A stretch of 64,000 nt of DNA from Belnapia mucosa. GTDB taxonomy: Bacteria > Pseudomonadota > Alphaproteobacteria > Acetobacterales > Acetobacteraceae. This document shows positions 1 to 8,525 of the stretch, one piece after another. Position 1 is the stretch's first letter. Every line of letters starts with the position of its first letter. The translations under genes and the position numbers were made by a program. The stretch lies in the NCBI RefSeq assembly GCF_016775475.1, contig NZ_JAEUXJ010000003.1:419033-483032 (forward strand), written 5' to 3'. A model generated the notes under the pieces. The model did no database searches. It saw only the letters and a program-made list of their open reading frames with translations, and was not told the origin of the DNA.

Positions 1-848
1 GCTTCGTCCGCGCCGCCGGCTTCCGCTGGCATGTCCAGGTGGCGGGGAGGGGGCCCGTGCTGCTCCTCGCCCACGGCACCGGCGCCGCCACCCATTCCTG
101 GCGCGGCCTGCTGCCGCTGCTCGCCCGCCGCTTCACCGTCGTCGCCCCCGACCTCCCGGGCCACGGCTTCACCAACACCCCCGCCGGCGGCCGCCTTTCC
201 CTGCCGGTGATGGCCCGGGCGCTCACCGAGCTGGTGCGCGCGCTGGGCCTGCCACCCGACCTCGCCATCGGCCACTCCGCCGGCGCCGCCATCCTGGCGC
301 GGATGACGCTCGACGGCGGCATCGCCCCGCGCGCCGTCATCGGGCTCAACGCCGCGCTGCTGCCCTTCGAGGGCTTCGCCGGCCAGGTCTTTTCCCCCAT
401 TGCCCGGCTGCTCGCCGGGGTGCCCGCCGTGCCCTGGTTCTTCGCCCGCCGCGCCGCCGGGCCCGGCGTGGTCGAGCGCCTGCTGCGCGACACCGGCTCC
501 GCCCTCGACCCGGAGGGCGTCGAGCTCTACGCGCGCCTCGTCCGCCGCCCCGCCCATGTCGCCGCCGCCCTCGGCATGATGGCGAACTGGGACCTACACC
601 CGCTGCTGCGCGACCTCCGCCGCCTGAGGCCGCCGCTGGTCCTGCTGGTCGGCGGCGCCGACCGCACCATCCCCCCCGCCGATGCCCGCCGCCTCAAGGC
701 GATGCTCCCCGCCCTGCGCGTCATCCCGCTCCCCGGCCTCGGCCACCTCGCCCATGAGGAGGATCCGGCGCGCATCGCCACCCTCGTCGCCGGCCTCGCC
801 GAGGAGCTGGGCCTCGCCACCGGCCCCGCCTCCCTGGCCGAGGCATGA
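1..848 (+). CDS. bchO: Magnesium-chelatase accessory alpha/beta hydrolase BchO (5' end outside window)
   Basis: The frame is open from base 3 and continues upstream of the window, so the start is missing; the first readable residues (FVRAAGFRWHVQVAGRGP) are typical of the BchO N-terminus. It is an alpha/beta hydrolase with nucleophile elbow GHSAG, acid region GGADRTIPP and catalytic His in GLGHLAHEE. BchO proteins are encoded with bchI and bchD in photosynthesis gene clusters and are thought to assist magnesium insertion into protoporphyrin IX; the exact activity is unproven. Its 3' end overlaps the next gene by ATGA, indicating translational coupling. With crtI-crtB nearby it marks a bacteriochlorophyll-making organism. 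A generic hydrolase is the alternative, but the whole-length match makes BchO likely. Confidence 0.88.
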   Translation, partial: FVRAAGFRWHVQVAGRGPVLLLAHGTGAATHSWRGLLPLLARRFTVVAPDLPGHGFTNTPAGGRLSLPVMARALTELVRALGLPPDLAIGHSAGAAILARMTLDGGIAPRAVIGLNAALLPFEGFAGQVFSPIARLLAGVPAVPWFFARRAAGPGVVERLLRDTGSALDPEGVELYARLVRRPAHVAAALGMMANWDLHPLLRDLRRLRPPLVLLVGGADRTIPPADARRLKAMLPALRVIPLPGLGHLAHEEDPARIATLVAGLAEELGLATGPASLAEA

Positions 849-2149
849 TCCTCCCGCCCTCGCACCCCCAGCGCCTCGAGCTGAACGACGAGGTGCATGC
901 CCGCCCGCCCGAGGCCCTGGCCGCGCCGCTGCGCCTCACCTACCTGGCCCTGCTGACCGACCCGGCACGGCGCGACGAATCCTACGAGGCGATCTGCGAC
1001 CTCGCCCGCCGCTCCGCCATCCCGCCGCCGCTGCCCGGCGCCAGCCATGCCAGCACCGATTTCGGCCCCTTCCGGCTGAAATGGGAGCGCCACACCGAGT
1101 TCAGCCGCATCATGGTGATCACCCCCGGCGCCGATGCAGCCGATCCCTTCGCCAGCCCCGCCATCGACGCGCTGCCGCCCGACTGGGTGCAGGCGCTGCC
1201 CGGCCGGCTGCTGGTGGCGACGCACCTCGCCCTGCTCCCCGCCGGCGAGACCGATCCCGACAGGCTCGCCGCCCGCCTCTTCGCCGGCAACGGCCTGATC
1301 GGCGGCACGATGAGCGGCGGCGCCGCCCGCGTCTTCACCGATTTCCGCATCCATGGCGGCTTCAGCCGCATCCTGGTCGAGGATATCCGCACCACGCCGC
1401 GCCAGGCCGGCCGCCTCATCCAGCGCCTGCTTGAGATCGACACCTACCGGATGCTGGCGCTGCTCGCCCTGCCGCTGGCCCGCGACCTCGGTGCCCCCAT
1501 CACCGCCAGCGAACGCAAGCTCGTCGAGATCACCGAGGCCCTCGTCACCGCCCGCTCCGCCGACGAGCCGGAGCTGCTCGACAGCCTCACCCGCCTCGCC
1601 GCCGAGACCGAGAGCCGCGAGGCCCGCACCCTCTACCGCTTCAGCGCGGCAGAGGCCTACGACGCCCTCGTCCAGCGCCGCATCGCCGAACTCCGCGAGG
1701 GCCGGATGGAAGGCATGCAGACCCTGCAGGAGTTCATGGAGCGCCGCCTCGCCCCCGCGATGAACACCTGCCGCGCCATGGCCACCCGGCAGGACGCGCT
1801 CTCCCGCCGCGTCGCCCGCGCCACCCAGCTTCTCTCCACGCGCGTCGACCTCACCCGCGAGCAGCAGAACCAGGTCGTCCTCGCCAACATGGACCGCCGC
1901 GCCCAGCTCCAGCTGCGCCTGCAGGAAACGGTCGAAGGCCTCTCCGTCGCCGCCATCACCTACTACATCGTCGGCTTGGTGGCCTATGTGGCGAAGGGCC
2001 TGAAGGCCAGCGGCCTCCACCTCGACGTGGACCTCGTCACCGGCATCGCCATCCCTGTCGTGGCGGTGGCCGTCGCCCTGGCCATCCGGCAGTTCCGCCA
2101 TGTGATGACGAAGCGCACGACCTTCCTCACTCCACCAATGGGAAGGTAG
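845..2149 (+). CDS. DUF3422 family membrane protein
   Basis: 434 residues; the ATG overlaps the bchO stop (ATGA). The N-terminus (LELNDEVHARPPEAL) and overall length match the DUF3422 family, which has no assigned biochemical role. The middle is soluble and helical, with a likely coiled-coil segment after residue 260. Two hydrophobic segments near the C-terminus (about 374-388 and 398-414) would anchor it in the inner membrane. It probably shares a transcript with bchO, but nothing here shows a role in pigment synthesis. Its last 23 bases overlap the 3' end of the convergent hydrolase gene. Family call is firm; function unknown. Confidence 0.85.
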   Translation: MILPPSHPQRLELNDEVHARPPEALAAPLRLTYLALLTDPARRDESYEAICDLARRSAIPPPLPGASHASTDFGPFRLKWERHTEFSRIMVITPGADAADPFASPAIDALPPDWVQALPGRLLVATHLALLPAGETDPDRLAARLFAGNGLIGGTMSGGAARVFTDFRIHGGFSRILVEDIRTTPRQAGRLIQRLLEIDTYRMLALLALPLARDLGAPITASERKLVEITEALVTARSADEPELLDSLTRLAAETESREARTLYRFSAAEAYDALVQRRIAELREGRMEGMQTLQEFMERRLAPAMNTCRAMATRQDALSRRVARATQLLSTRVDLTREQQNQVVLANMDRRAQLQLRLQETVEGLSVAAITYYIVGLVAYVAKGLKASGLHLDVDLVTGIAIPVVAVAVALAIRQFRHVMTKRTTFLTPPMGR

Positions 2150-3615
2150 CCGCCAGCGCCCAGGCCAGCGCCAGCGCATGCCCGATCGCCGCCGGCAGCG
2201 GCGTCCCCGTCGCCCGCCAGCTCCACCGCCCAACGAGCCCATAGACGGCAAGGAAGAGCAGCATCACCGGCACGATGATGACGAGGAAGAACAGCCGCCG
2301 CGGATCCAGCGCCACGGCGAGGAGCAGCGAGACGAGGAAGGCGAGCTTCGTCGCCGGCGCCGCGAACCGCGCCGCATGCGGCCCCCGCACCGCCCATTCA
2401 TCCGCGAGGAACCAGGGCAGCGTCCCACACAGCATTACCGGCACCAGCCAAGCCCGCATCCCCACCGGCAGGAAGCTCGTCAGCAGCAGGTCGATCGCCA
2501 CGCCGAAGCCGAGCATCGCATAGGCCGCAACGCCGATGGCCCCGAGCGCGACCCGCCCCGGCCGCGCCCCGCTCCACCCCGCGCCCCGCCACCACAGCAG
2601 CAGCCCTGTCACTACCCCATAGAGCGCGCAATGCAGCGCGAGGTAATCGCCGAGCAGCAGCGGCAGGAACCGCCCCGGCACCAGCCGCAGCAGCAGCGGC
2701 GTCACCACCGCCGGCACCAGCACGACCGGCCAAAAGCGCCGCCACCTCATCCCCCCACCCTCGGCCCCGGCCACCGCCCGCGGCAGCAGCATCGACAGCG
2801 GCCAGCCCAGCACCAGCAGCCCGCCGAACAGCAAGGCCAGCGCCCCGCCGCGGATATCGAGGAACCCACTCCCCGCCCGCCCGAACACGCCATCGAGCCA
2901 GCCGAGCGATTCCGCCAGCGCATCCCGGCCGTAGAGGATGCCGATATGCTCGACGCCCGCGGCGAGCGCATACCGCCGCCCCCGTCCCCTCCTCGAAGCG
3001 CCCCGCGGTGACGCGCTCCGCCCCCGCCCCGGCCAGTCGCCGCGCCGCATCCCGGAGGAATTCCGGCTCCCAGGCCCCCACCAGCAGCAGCAGGTTGCGC
3101 GGCCGCTCCGCCGTCACCTCCGGCCCGAAGCCCGAGACCGCGACGGTCGCCGCCACATCCTCCCGTCCGAAGGCGAAGCGCACCGCGATATCCGCCGCCA
3201 TCGAATGCCCGAGCAGCGCCAGCCTGCCATCGCCAAGCCCCCGCGCCGCCTCCACCACCCGCCCGAGCGCCGCCAGCAGCGCCCCCGCCGCCGCCCGGTC
3301 ATCGCTCAGCCCGCCTGCCAGCGGCACCGGATTCCGCCCATGCCCGGGAAAGTCGAAGGTCACCGCCACATACCCGCCCCTCGCCAGCGTCACGGCGAAG
3401 GCCTGCATCATCTGCTGCGACCCGGCGAAGCCATGCGCCAGCACCACCACCGGCCCCGCCGTCTCGGCCGCCAGCCGAAACACCCGCGCCGGGATCTCCC
3501 CCAAGGCCAGCGGCGCCACCACCACCCCCTCGCGCGCCGCATGCAGCCGCCAGCCGCCGAGCCCGATCGCCGCCAGGGCCAGCAGCGCCACGACCATCCC
3601 CGCAATTCGTCGCAA
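2127..3615 (-). pseudogene. Alpha/beta hydrolase with C-terminal membrane domain, frameshifted
   Basis: Two frames together encode one protein. The upstream part, from 3615 (TTG) or 3597 (ATG), has a signal-anchor helix, an oxyanion motif (LAHGFAGS) and nucleophile elbow GHSMA. Near 2980 it runs into nonsense-like sequence, while another frame continues as RRYALAAGVEHIGILYGR and then six or more hydrophobic helices to the TGA at 2127. Removing one base from the C run at 2979-2983 (G run on the coding strand) restores a continuous product of about 495 residues. It is either a recent frameshift mutation or a homopolymer sequencing error. Substrate unknown. It is divergent from crtI and convergent with the DUF3422 gene. 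Confidence 0.7.
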
Positions 3616-3641
3616 GCCCCGCTCTCCGCACTGGTGGTTTC

Positions 3642-3659
3642 CGTCAAGACAGGTTTACA
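3642..3659. promoter_or_regulatory. Possible PpsR/CrtJ-type operator upstream of crtI
   Basis: The gap between the divergent hydrolase and crtI contains CGT, 12 bases, then ACA. This is one base from the TGT-N12-ACA consensus bound by PpsR/CrtJ repressors of photosynthesis genes. The right half lies 10 bases before the crtI ATG. A single imperfect copy is weak evidence; the location is the main argument. Confidence 0.3.
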
Positions 3660-3669
3660 CTCACACGCA

Positions 3670-5211
3670 ATGCCCGACTTTACACCCGCCGCGCCACCGA
3701 GCCTCCCGGCCCTGCTGCCCCAAGCTGCGCGCCCGCATGCGGTGGTGATCGGCTCCGGCTTCGGCGGCCTCGCCGCTGCCATCCGCCTCGGCGCCCGCGG
3801 CTACCGCGTCACTGTGCTCGAACGCCTGGCCGAGCCCGGCGGCCGCGCCCGAGTCCACCGTCAGGACGGCTTCACCTTCGATGCCGGCCCGACCATCGTC
3901 ACCGCGCCCTTCCTGCTGGAAGAGTTGTGGTCCCTCTGCGGCCGCCGCATGGCCGACGACATCGACCTCCGCGCCCTCGACCCCTTCTACCGCATCCGCT
4001 TCGACGACGGCGCCACCTTCACCTATTCCGGCGACCAGGCCGCGATGCGCGCCCAGATCGCCGCCTTCAACCCTGGCGACCTCGCCGGCTACGAGCGTTT
4101 CATGGCGCTCAGCGCCGAGACCTGCCGCATCGGCTTCGAGCAGCTCGGCCACGTCCCCTTCGGCCACTGGACCGACATGGCGAAGGTTGCCCCCGGCCTC
4201 GCGCGCCTGCAGGCCTGGCGCAGCGTCTACCGCACCGCCGCCGCCCATTTCCGCGACGAGCGCCTCCGCACCGTCTTCAGCTTCCACCCGCTGCTGATCG
4301 GCGGGAATCCCTTCGCCGCCAGCGGCATCTACGCACTGATCTCGCATCTCGAGCAGCGCTGGGGCGTCCACTGGGCGATGGGCGGCACCGGCAGCCTCAT
4401 CCAGGGCCTCGTCCGCCTGATCGAAGGGCAGGGGGGGCACCTGCGCTGCGGGGCCGAGGTCGCCCGCATCGAGACCACCGGCCGCCGCGCCACGGGCGTG
4501 ACGCTCGCCGACGGCGAGGCCATCCCCGCCGATGTGGTGGTCTCCAACGCCGACGCCGCCTGGACCTACGGCAAGCTGCTCCCGGGCGTGGTGCGCCGCC
4601 GCTGGACCGATGCGAAGCTCGCCCGCGCCCGCTACTCGATGAGCCTCTTCGTCTGGTATTTCGGCACGCGCCGCCGCTACGAGTCCGTCGGCCACCACAC
4701 GATCCTGCTCGGCCCGCGCTACCGCGGCCTGCTGCGCGACATCTTCACCCGCAAGCACCTCGCCGAGGATTGCAGCCTCTACCTCCACCGTCCGACCGCG
4801 ACCGACCCGTCGATGGCCCCGCCCGGCTGCGACGCCTTCTACGTCCTCTCCCCCGTGCCGCATCTCGGCGGCGGCCAGGACTGGGCGGCGCAGGCCGAGC
4901 CCTACCGCCAGCGCATCGCCCGCCGCCTGCACGAGACGCTGCTGCCCGGCTTCGAGCAGGAGATCGTCACCTCCCGCGTGACGACGCCGCAGCATTTCCG
5001 CGACGACCTGCTGGCCGTCCACGGCGCCGCCTTCGGCCTGGAACCGGTGCTGACGCAGAGCGCCTGGTTCCGTCCGAACAACCGCTCCGAAGAGGTGGAG
5101 CGTCTCTACCTCGTCGGCGCCGGCACGCATCCCGGCGCCGGCATCCCCGGCGTCATCTCCTCCGCCAAGGTCCTCGACAGCGTGGTGCCGCATGCCTCCG
5201 CCCTGGCGTAA
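3670..5211 (+). CDS. crtI: Phytoene desaturase CrtI
   Basis: 513 residues from the ATG at 3670; the frame is open much further upstream but without family sequence. CrtI dehydrogenates phytoene stepwise to neurosporene or lycopene using FAD at the membrane. Seen: N-terminal dinucleotide-binding fold (VIGSGFGGLAAAIRLGARG, residues 27-45) followed by ERLAEPGGRA, and the conserved C-terminal GAGTHPGAGIPGV segment. crtB begins inside its last 20 bases, so the two genes are translationally coupled, the usual crtIB arrangement. The number of desaturation steps cannot be read from sequence. CrtD, a paralogue, is less likely given the crtB partner. Confidence 0.93.
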   Translation: MPDFTPAAPPSLPALLPQAARPHAVVIGSGFGGLAAAIRLGARGYRVTVLERLAEPGGRARVHRQDGFTFDAGPTIVTAPFLLEELWSLCGRRMADDIDLRALDPFYRIRFDDGATFTYSGDQAAMRAQIAAFNPGDLAGYERFMALSAETCRIGFEQLGHVPFGHWTDMAKVAPGLARLQAWRSVYRTAAAHFRDERLRTVFSFHPLLIGGNPFAASGIYALISHLEQRWGVHWAMGGTGSLIQGLVRLIEGQGGHLRCGAEVARIETTGRRATGVTLADGEAIPADVVVSNADAAWTYGKLLPGVVRRRWTDAKLARARYSMSLFVWYFGTRRRYESVGHHTILLGPRYRGLLRDIFTRKHLAEDCSLYLHRPTATDPSMAPPGCDAFYVLSPVPHLGGGQDWAAQAEPYRQRIARRLHETLLPGFEQEIVTSRVTTPQHFRDDLLAVHGAAFGLEPVLTQSAWFRPNNRSEEVERLYLVGAGTHPGAGIPGVISSAKVLDSVVPHASALA

Positions 5212-6238
5212 GCCTGTCCTCGCCGCCGCCGACCTCGCCGCCTGCCGCGCCCTGCTGCGCGGTGGCTCGAAGAGCTTCCACGCCGCCGGCAAGCTGCTGC
5301 CCGCCCGCATCCACGAACCCGCCGCCGCGCTCTACGCCTTCTGCCGCGTCGCCGATGACGTGATCGACGAGGGCGGCGGCCCCGCCGCTCTCGCGGCCCT
5401 GCATGCGCGGCTCGACGCTGCCTATGACGGCCACCCGCACCCGGACCCGGCCGACCGGGCGCTGGCCGCCGTCGTCGCCCGCTACGCCATCCCCCGCGCC
5501 CTGCCCGCCGCCTTGCTCGACGGCTTCGCCTGGGACCAAGCCGGCCGGCACTACGAGACGCTGGCCGAGCTCGAGGCCTATGCCGCCCGCGTCGCCGGCT
5601 CGGTCGGTGCCATGATGGCGCTGCTGATGGAGGAGCGCCGGCCGGAGGTGCTGGCCCGCGCCTGCGACCTCGGCGTCGCCATGCAGCTCACCAACATCGC
5701 CCGCGATGTCGGGGAGGATGCCCGCAACGGCCGCCTCTACCTGCCTCGCGCCTGGATGCGCGAGGCCGGCCTCGATCCCGATGCCTGGCTCGCCGCGCCC
5801 CATTTCGATGCGCGGCTCTCCGCCGTGGTGCAGCGCCTGCTCGCCGCCGCCGATGCGCTGTATCGCCGCTCGGAAGGCGGCATCGCCTGCTTGCCGCTTG
5901 CCTGCCGCCCCGGCATCGGCGCCGCCCGCTTCATCTATGCCGAGATCGGTCGGGTGCTGGAACGCGACGGGCTCGACAGCGTCAGCCGCCGTGCCGCCGT
6001 TCCCGGCCGACGCAAGGCGCTGCTGCTCGCCCGCAGCCTCGGTGCGTTGCTGCTGCCGCGCCCGGCCGTCGGCGCCCCGCCGCTGGAGGCGACGCGCTAC
6101 CTCATCGAGGCCGTCGCCGCCGCCCCGCCGCCACGGATGCGCAGCCGCGCTCCGGCCCGGTCCTTCGATGAGCGTGTGGCCTGGCTTGTCGATCTCTTCA
6201 CGCGGTTGCAGCAGCAGGAGCTGCGCCGCAACGGATAG
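5192..6238 (+). CDS. crtB: Phytoene synthase CrtB
   Basis: 348 residues; the ATG lies 20 bases inside the end of crtI. CrtB condenses two geranylgeranyl diphosphates to phytoene, the first committed carotenoid step. Both aspartate-rich magnesium/diphosphate sites are present: DDVID at 55-59 and DVGED at 172-176, the latter inside the squalene/phytoene-synthase signature around MQLTNIARDVGEDARNG. Length is slightly above the usual 300-345. Order bchO/DUF3422, crtI, crtB fits a photosynthesis gene cluster edge. Together with crtI it supplies the carotenoid backbone for the photosynthetic apparatus. Confidence 0.95.
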   Translation: MPPPWRKPVLAAADLAACRALLRGGSKSFHAAGKLLPARIHEPAAALYAFCRVADDVIDEGGGPAALAALHARLDAAYDGHPHPDPADRALAAVVARYAIPRALPAALLDGFAWDQAGRHYETLAELEAYAARVAGSVGAMMALLMEERRPEVLARACDLGVAMQLTNIARDVGEDARNGRLYLPRAWMREAGLDPDAWLAAPHFDARLSAVVQRLLAAADALYRRSEGGIACLPLACRPGIGAARFIYAEIGRVLERDGLDSVSRRAAVPGRRKALLLARSLGALLLPRPAVGAPPLEATRYLIEAVAAAPPPRMRSRAPARSFDERVAWLVDLFTRLQQQELRRNG

Positions 6239-6249
6239 GGAGGCTCCCC

Positions 6250-6576
6250 ATGCGCAACCTGCCCGGCATGCTCATGCTCGCCGGCACCGTCTGGCTGGTC
6301 TGGTCCGCCCTCGGCCGCCGCCGCAGCGCGGAACAGGCCGCCGCCCGCGGCGAAGCCCCGCCGGCCCTGCATCCGTCGCTCGAACTGATGGGCGGCATCA
6401 TGCCGCCGCTGGTCAATCTCGGCCTGGTCATCGCCGGGGGCCAGGTCGCCTTCGCCTTCTGGCTGACGAATGGCGCAGGCCTCTTCGGTCCGCTCGACCT
6501 GATCGGCTTCCTGGCGCTGCTGGCCGCCTATTCCTATTGGCTCGGCATGAAGACCCGGCACCGCCTGGCCGGGTGA
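6250..6576 (+). CDS. Small membrane protein downstream of crtB
   Basis: 108 residues, ATG 11 bases after the crtB stop and preceded by GGGAGG, so co-transcription with crtIB is likely. Three hydrophobic segments are visible (about residues 5-20, 48-68 and 78-98), giving a small polytopic inner-membrane protein. I do not recognise the family. The position suggests a carotenoid or photosynthetic-membrane link, but that is inference from context only. Confidence 0.7.
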   Translation: MRNLPGMLMLAGTVWLVWSALGRRRSAEQAAARGEAPPALHPSLELMGGIMPPLVNLGLVIAGGQVAFAFWLTNGAGLFGPLDLIGFLALLAAYSYWLGMKTRHRLAG

Positions 6577-6583
6577 CGCCGAA

Positions 6584-6600
6584 GGAAGCCCAAGGCTTCC
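6584..6600. terminator. Short inverted repeat between convergent genes
   Basis: A perfect 7-base stem (6584-6590 with 6594-6600) closes a three-base loop, 7 bases after the small membrane gene and 4 bases beyond the stop of the convergent gene. It could serve as a weak bidirectional terminator. There is no T tract, as is common in GC-rich genomes. Confidence 0.4.
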
Positions 6601-6604
6601 CGCG

Positions 6605-6763
6605 TCAGGCGCGCGGCTGCGGGCCGGCCTCGGGCGTCGTCGCCACCGAATGTTCGTTGGTGCGCTTGGCCTGCTTGACCCGGGTCCATTGCCAGACGCC
6701 GAGCGCGGCCCCGACGATCAGGGTCATGGCAAAGAGCCATACGATGAGGCTGTCGGAATTCAT
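6605..6763 (-). CDS. 52-residue single-span membrane protein
   Basis: Starts at the ATG ending at 6763 with a GGGAG ribosome site 8-12 bases upstream. The product has one transmembrane helix (about residues 7-24, IVWLFAMTLIVGAALGVW) followed by a basic stretch (KQAKR) and a polar tail, so an N-out/C-in topology is expected. Family unknown. Its ribosome site is the 3' arm of an inverted repeat (6771-6794), which may restrict translation. It lies 95 bases downstream of the serine hydrolase on the same strand. Confidence 0.6.
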   Translation of the reverse strand: MNSDSLIVWLFAMTLIVGAALGVWQWTRVKQAKRTNEHSVATTPEAGPQPRA

Positions 6764-6770
6764 GGGTGTC

Positions 6771-6794
6771 TGCTCCCGGCTTGCATTGGGAGCA
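6771..6794 (-). promoter_or_regulatory. Inverted repeat overlapping a ribosome binding site
   Basis: A perfect 7-base stem (6771-6777 with 6788-6794) with a 10-base loop. On the minus strand the 3' arm contains GGGAGCA, the ribosome site of the 52-residue membrane protein. It could be a translation-controlling hairpin, or a terminator for the upstream serine hydrolase gene; no T tract follows. Confidence 0.4.
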
Positions 6795-6858
6795 GACGCG
6801 AGGGTGAGAACGGGGTTTCTCCGCTGCCGCTTGGGGTCACCTCTCCGTGCGCGGACCT

Positions 6859-7983
6859 CTACTCCGGCAGGATCGCCGCATGGGCGAGGCTGCTGAGCAC
6901 ATCCATGCGCTGGTTGTGGAAGACCTCCGTCTGCCGGCAGTTCGAGAAGAAGGCAAAGGAGGTGCCGCTGGTCGGATCCGCCCAGCAATAGGAAGAACCG
7001 ACGCCGCCATGACCGAAGGTCCGCGGATGGCCGATGGTGCCGAGGCCACGCGCCACCGGCGTCTCGCCGCGCGAATGCGGGCCGATGCCGCGATGCATCG
7101 GGATGCCCATATACTCGTCGATCCGGTCGCCGGTGAAATTGCGGGTGACGAATTCGATCATCCGCGGCGAGAACAGGCGGGTGCTACCGAGCACGCCGCC
7201 CCCGGCCAGCATCTGGTAGAAGGCGGCCATGCCGCGGGCGGTGCCGTAACCGCCGCCGCCCGGGATGCCGGCTGCATGGTGCTCGGCGGTGTTCTCCGCG
7301 GCGCGCGGGACGAAGGCGCCGTCCTGCTTCGGGTCATAGATCTCGGCGGCGCGGGGCAGGGTCGCGGCCTCCATGCCGATGACGATCTCCTGCGTGAGAC
7401 CGAGCGGGGTGATGATCCGTTCCCGGATGAAGGCGCGGAAATCCTGGCCGGTCACGGCCTCGATCAGCACTGCGGCGACCCAATGCGCGGCGGTCGGGTG
7501 GTATTGCACCCGGCTGCCCGGCGTCCATTCCAGGGTGAAGTCGGACACCGTTCGCCGCAGCCGCGCATGGTCGGCCCAGCACTCCGCCGGCACCATGGCC
7601 GAGGGGAAGCCGCCCTGATGGGTCAGGAGCTGGAGGATGGTGATGCCGCCCTTCCCATGCGCGGCGAATTCCGGGACGTGCTGGGCGACGGTGTCGGAGA
7701 AGCGGATCAGCCCCTCCTCCGCCAGCAGCCAGACCGCGGCGGCGGTCACCACCTTGGTGTTGGAATACATCAGGAAGAGCGTTTCGGCCGAGGCCGGGCT
7801 GCCGACCCGCGCCTCGCCGAAGCTGCGGAACAGGGCCAGCTTGCCATGGCGCGCGACCGCGACCTGGGCGCCCGGATGATGGCCCTCGGCGATATGCCGC
7901 TCGATCGTGGCGCAGAGCCGGGCGAGCGGGCGCGGGTCGAGGTTCAGCGCCTCGGGATTGGACTCGGGCAGCGGGAAGGCCAT
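6859..7983 (-). CDS. Serine hydrolase of the class C beta-lactamase/esterase family
   Basis: 374 residues. It carries the S-x-x-K active site of this superfamily (SNTK, Ser74 and Lys77) and an HGG motif near residue 334 (FGHGGVGSS). The second motif reads YHP (Tyr161) in place of the usual YxN. It therefore most resembles cytoplasmic EstB-type esterases or peptidase-like members rather than true beta-lactamases. No signal peptide is apparent (MAFPLPESNPEAL). Likely an esterase or amide hydrolase with unknown substrate; resistance should not be inferred. It stands alone, with no obvious operon partner. Confidence 0.85.
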   Translation of the reverse strand: MAFPLPESNPEALNLDPRPLARLCATIERHIAEGHHPGAQVAVARHGKLALFRSFGEARVGSPASAETLFLMYSNTKVVTAAAVWLLAEEGLIRFSDTVAQHVPEFAAHGKGGITILQLLTHQGGFPSAMVPAECWADHARLRRTVSDFTLEWTPGSRVQYHPTAAHWVAAVLIEAVTGQDFRAFIRERIITPLGLTQEIVIGMEAATLPRAAEIYDPKQDGAFVPRAAENTAEHHAAGIPGGGGYGTARGMAAFYQMLAGGGVLGSTRLFSPRMIEFVTRNFTGDRIDEYMGIPMHRGIGPHSRGETPVARGLGTIGHPRTFGHGGVGSSYCWADPTSGTSFAFFSNCRQTEVFHNQRMDVLSSLAHAAILPE

Positions 7984-8049
7984 GGACGTGCTCCCTTCAG
8001 GGGGTCTGCCCGAAGCCTAGCACCCTCGGCCGCCGCCGCCAGGGCCAGC

Positions 8050-8406
8050 CTAGTTCGGCTTCAGCACCTCGGTCCCCATCCCGCCGCCGCTGGTCCAGCT
8101 GCCGCGCAGGCTGCCATCCGGCTCCACCCCGTAGATCGCCACCCCCGGTCGGCCATCGGCCGAGAAGCCGAGGGCGAGCATGCCGCTCTGGATCAGGCCA
8201 AGGCCGAGGATCTGGGCATTGCCGACCAGCCATCGGCCGATCCAGGCGCCGTTCGGCCCCTCGCGCAGCTCGAAACTACCCTCATAGGTGGTGCCATCGG
8301 GGTTGATCCCCTCGATCGCATAGCTGCCGGGGCGAAGCTGGGCGAAGGCGGCGGGGGCGAGCAGCAGCAGGCCGGCGGCCAGCGCGAGGATGCGGAAGCG
8401 GGACAA
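8050..8406 (-). CDS. Small exported protein of unknown function
   Basis: I place the start at the TTG ending at 8406, because GGAG lies 7 bases upstream and the resulting 118 residues begin with a clean signal peptide (hydrophobic core LALAAGLLLLAP, likely cleavage after AAFAQ). A longer frame upstream gives arginine-rich sequence with no signal. The mature part is glycine- and aspartate-rich with short beta-like segments (GTTYEGSFELREG, GVEPDGSLRGSW), suggesting a small beta-barrel or sheet protein. Not recognised further. Divergent from glcD, with about 120 bases between them. Confidence 0.65.
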   Translation of the reverse strand: MSRFRILALAAGLLLLAPAAFAQLRPGSYAIEGINPDGTTYEGSFELREGPNGAWIGRWLVGNAQILGLGLIQSGMLALGFSADGRPGVAIYGVEPDGSLRGSWTSGGGMGTEVLKPN

Positions 8407-8525
8407 GATGGTCTCCGGGCAGGAAAAGGCGGCGGAGAGTGGCGTCCCGCACCGGCCGCGTCCAGCGCGGCGCTTGCCCAGGGCGCGCCTCCCGCCCATT
8501 TTCCGGCCATGGAGGACCCCGCCCC

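Noticed and set aside
3661..5310. 549-codon frame opposite crtI-crtB
   Set aside because: Antisense shadow of well-supported genes; composition is biased and no motif is present.
6859..7983. Class C beta-lactamase (antibiotic resistance)
   Set aside because: No signal peptide and an altered second motif (YHP instead of YxN); fits the esterase side of the family.
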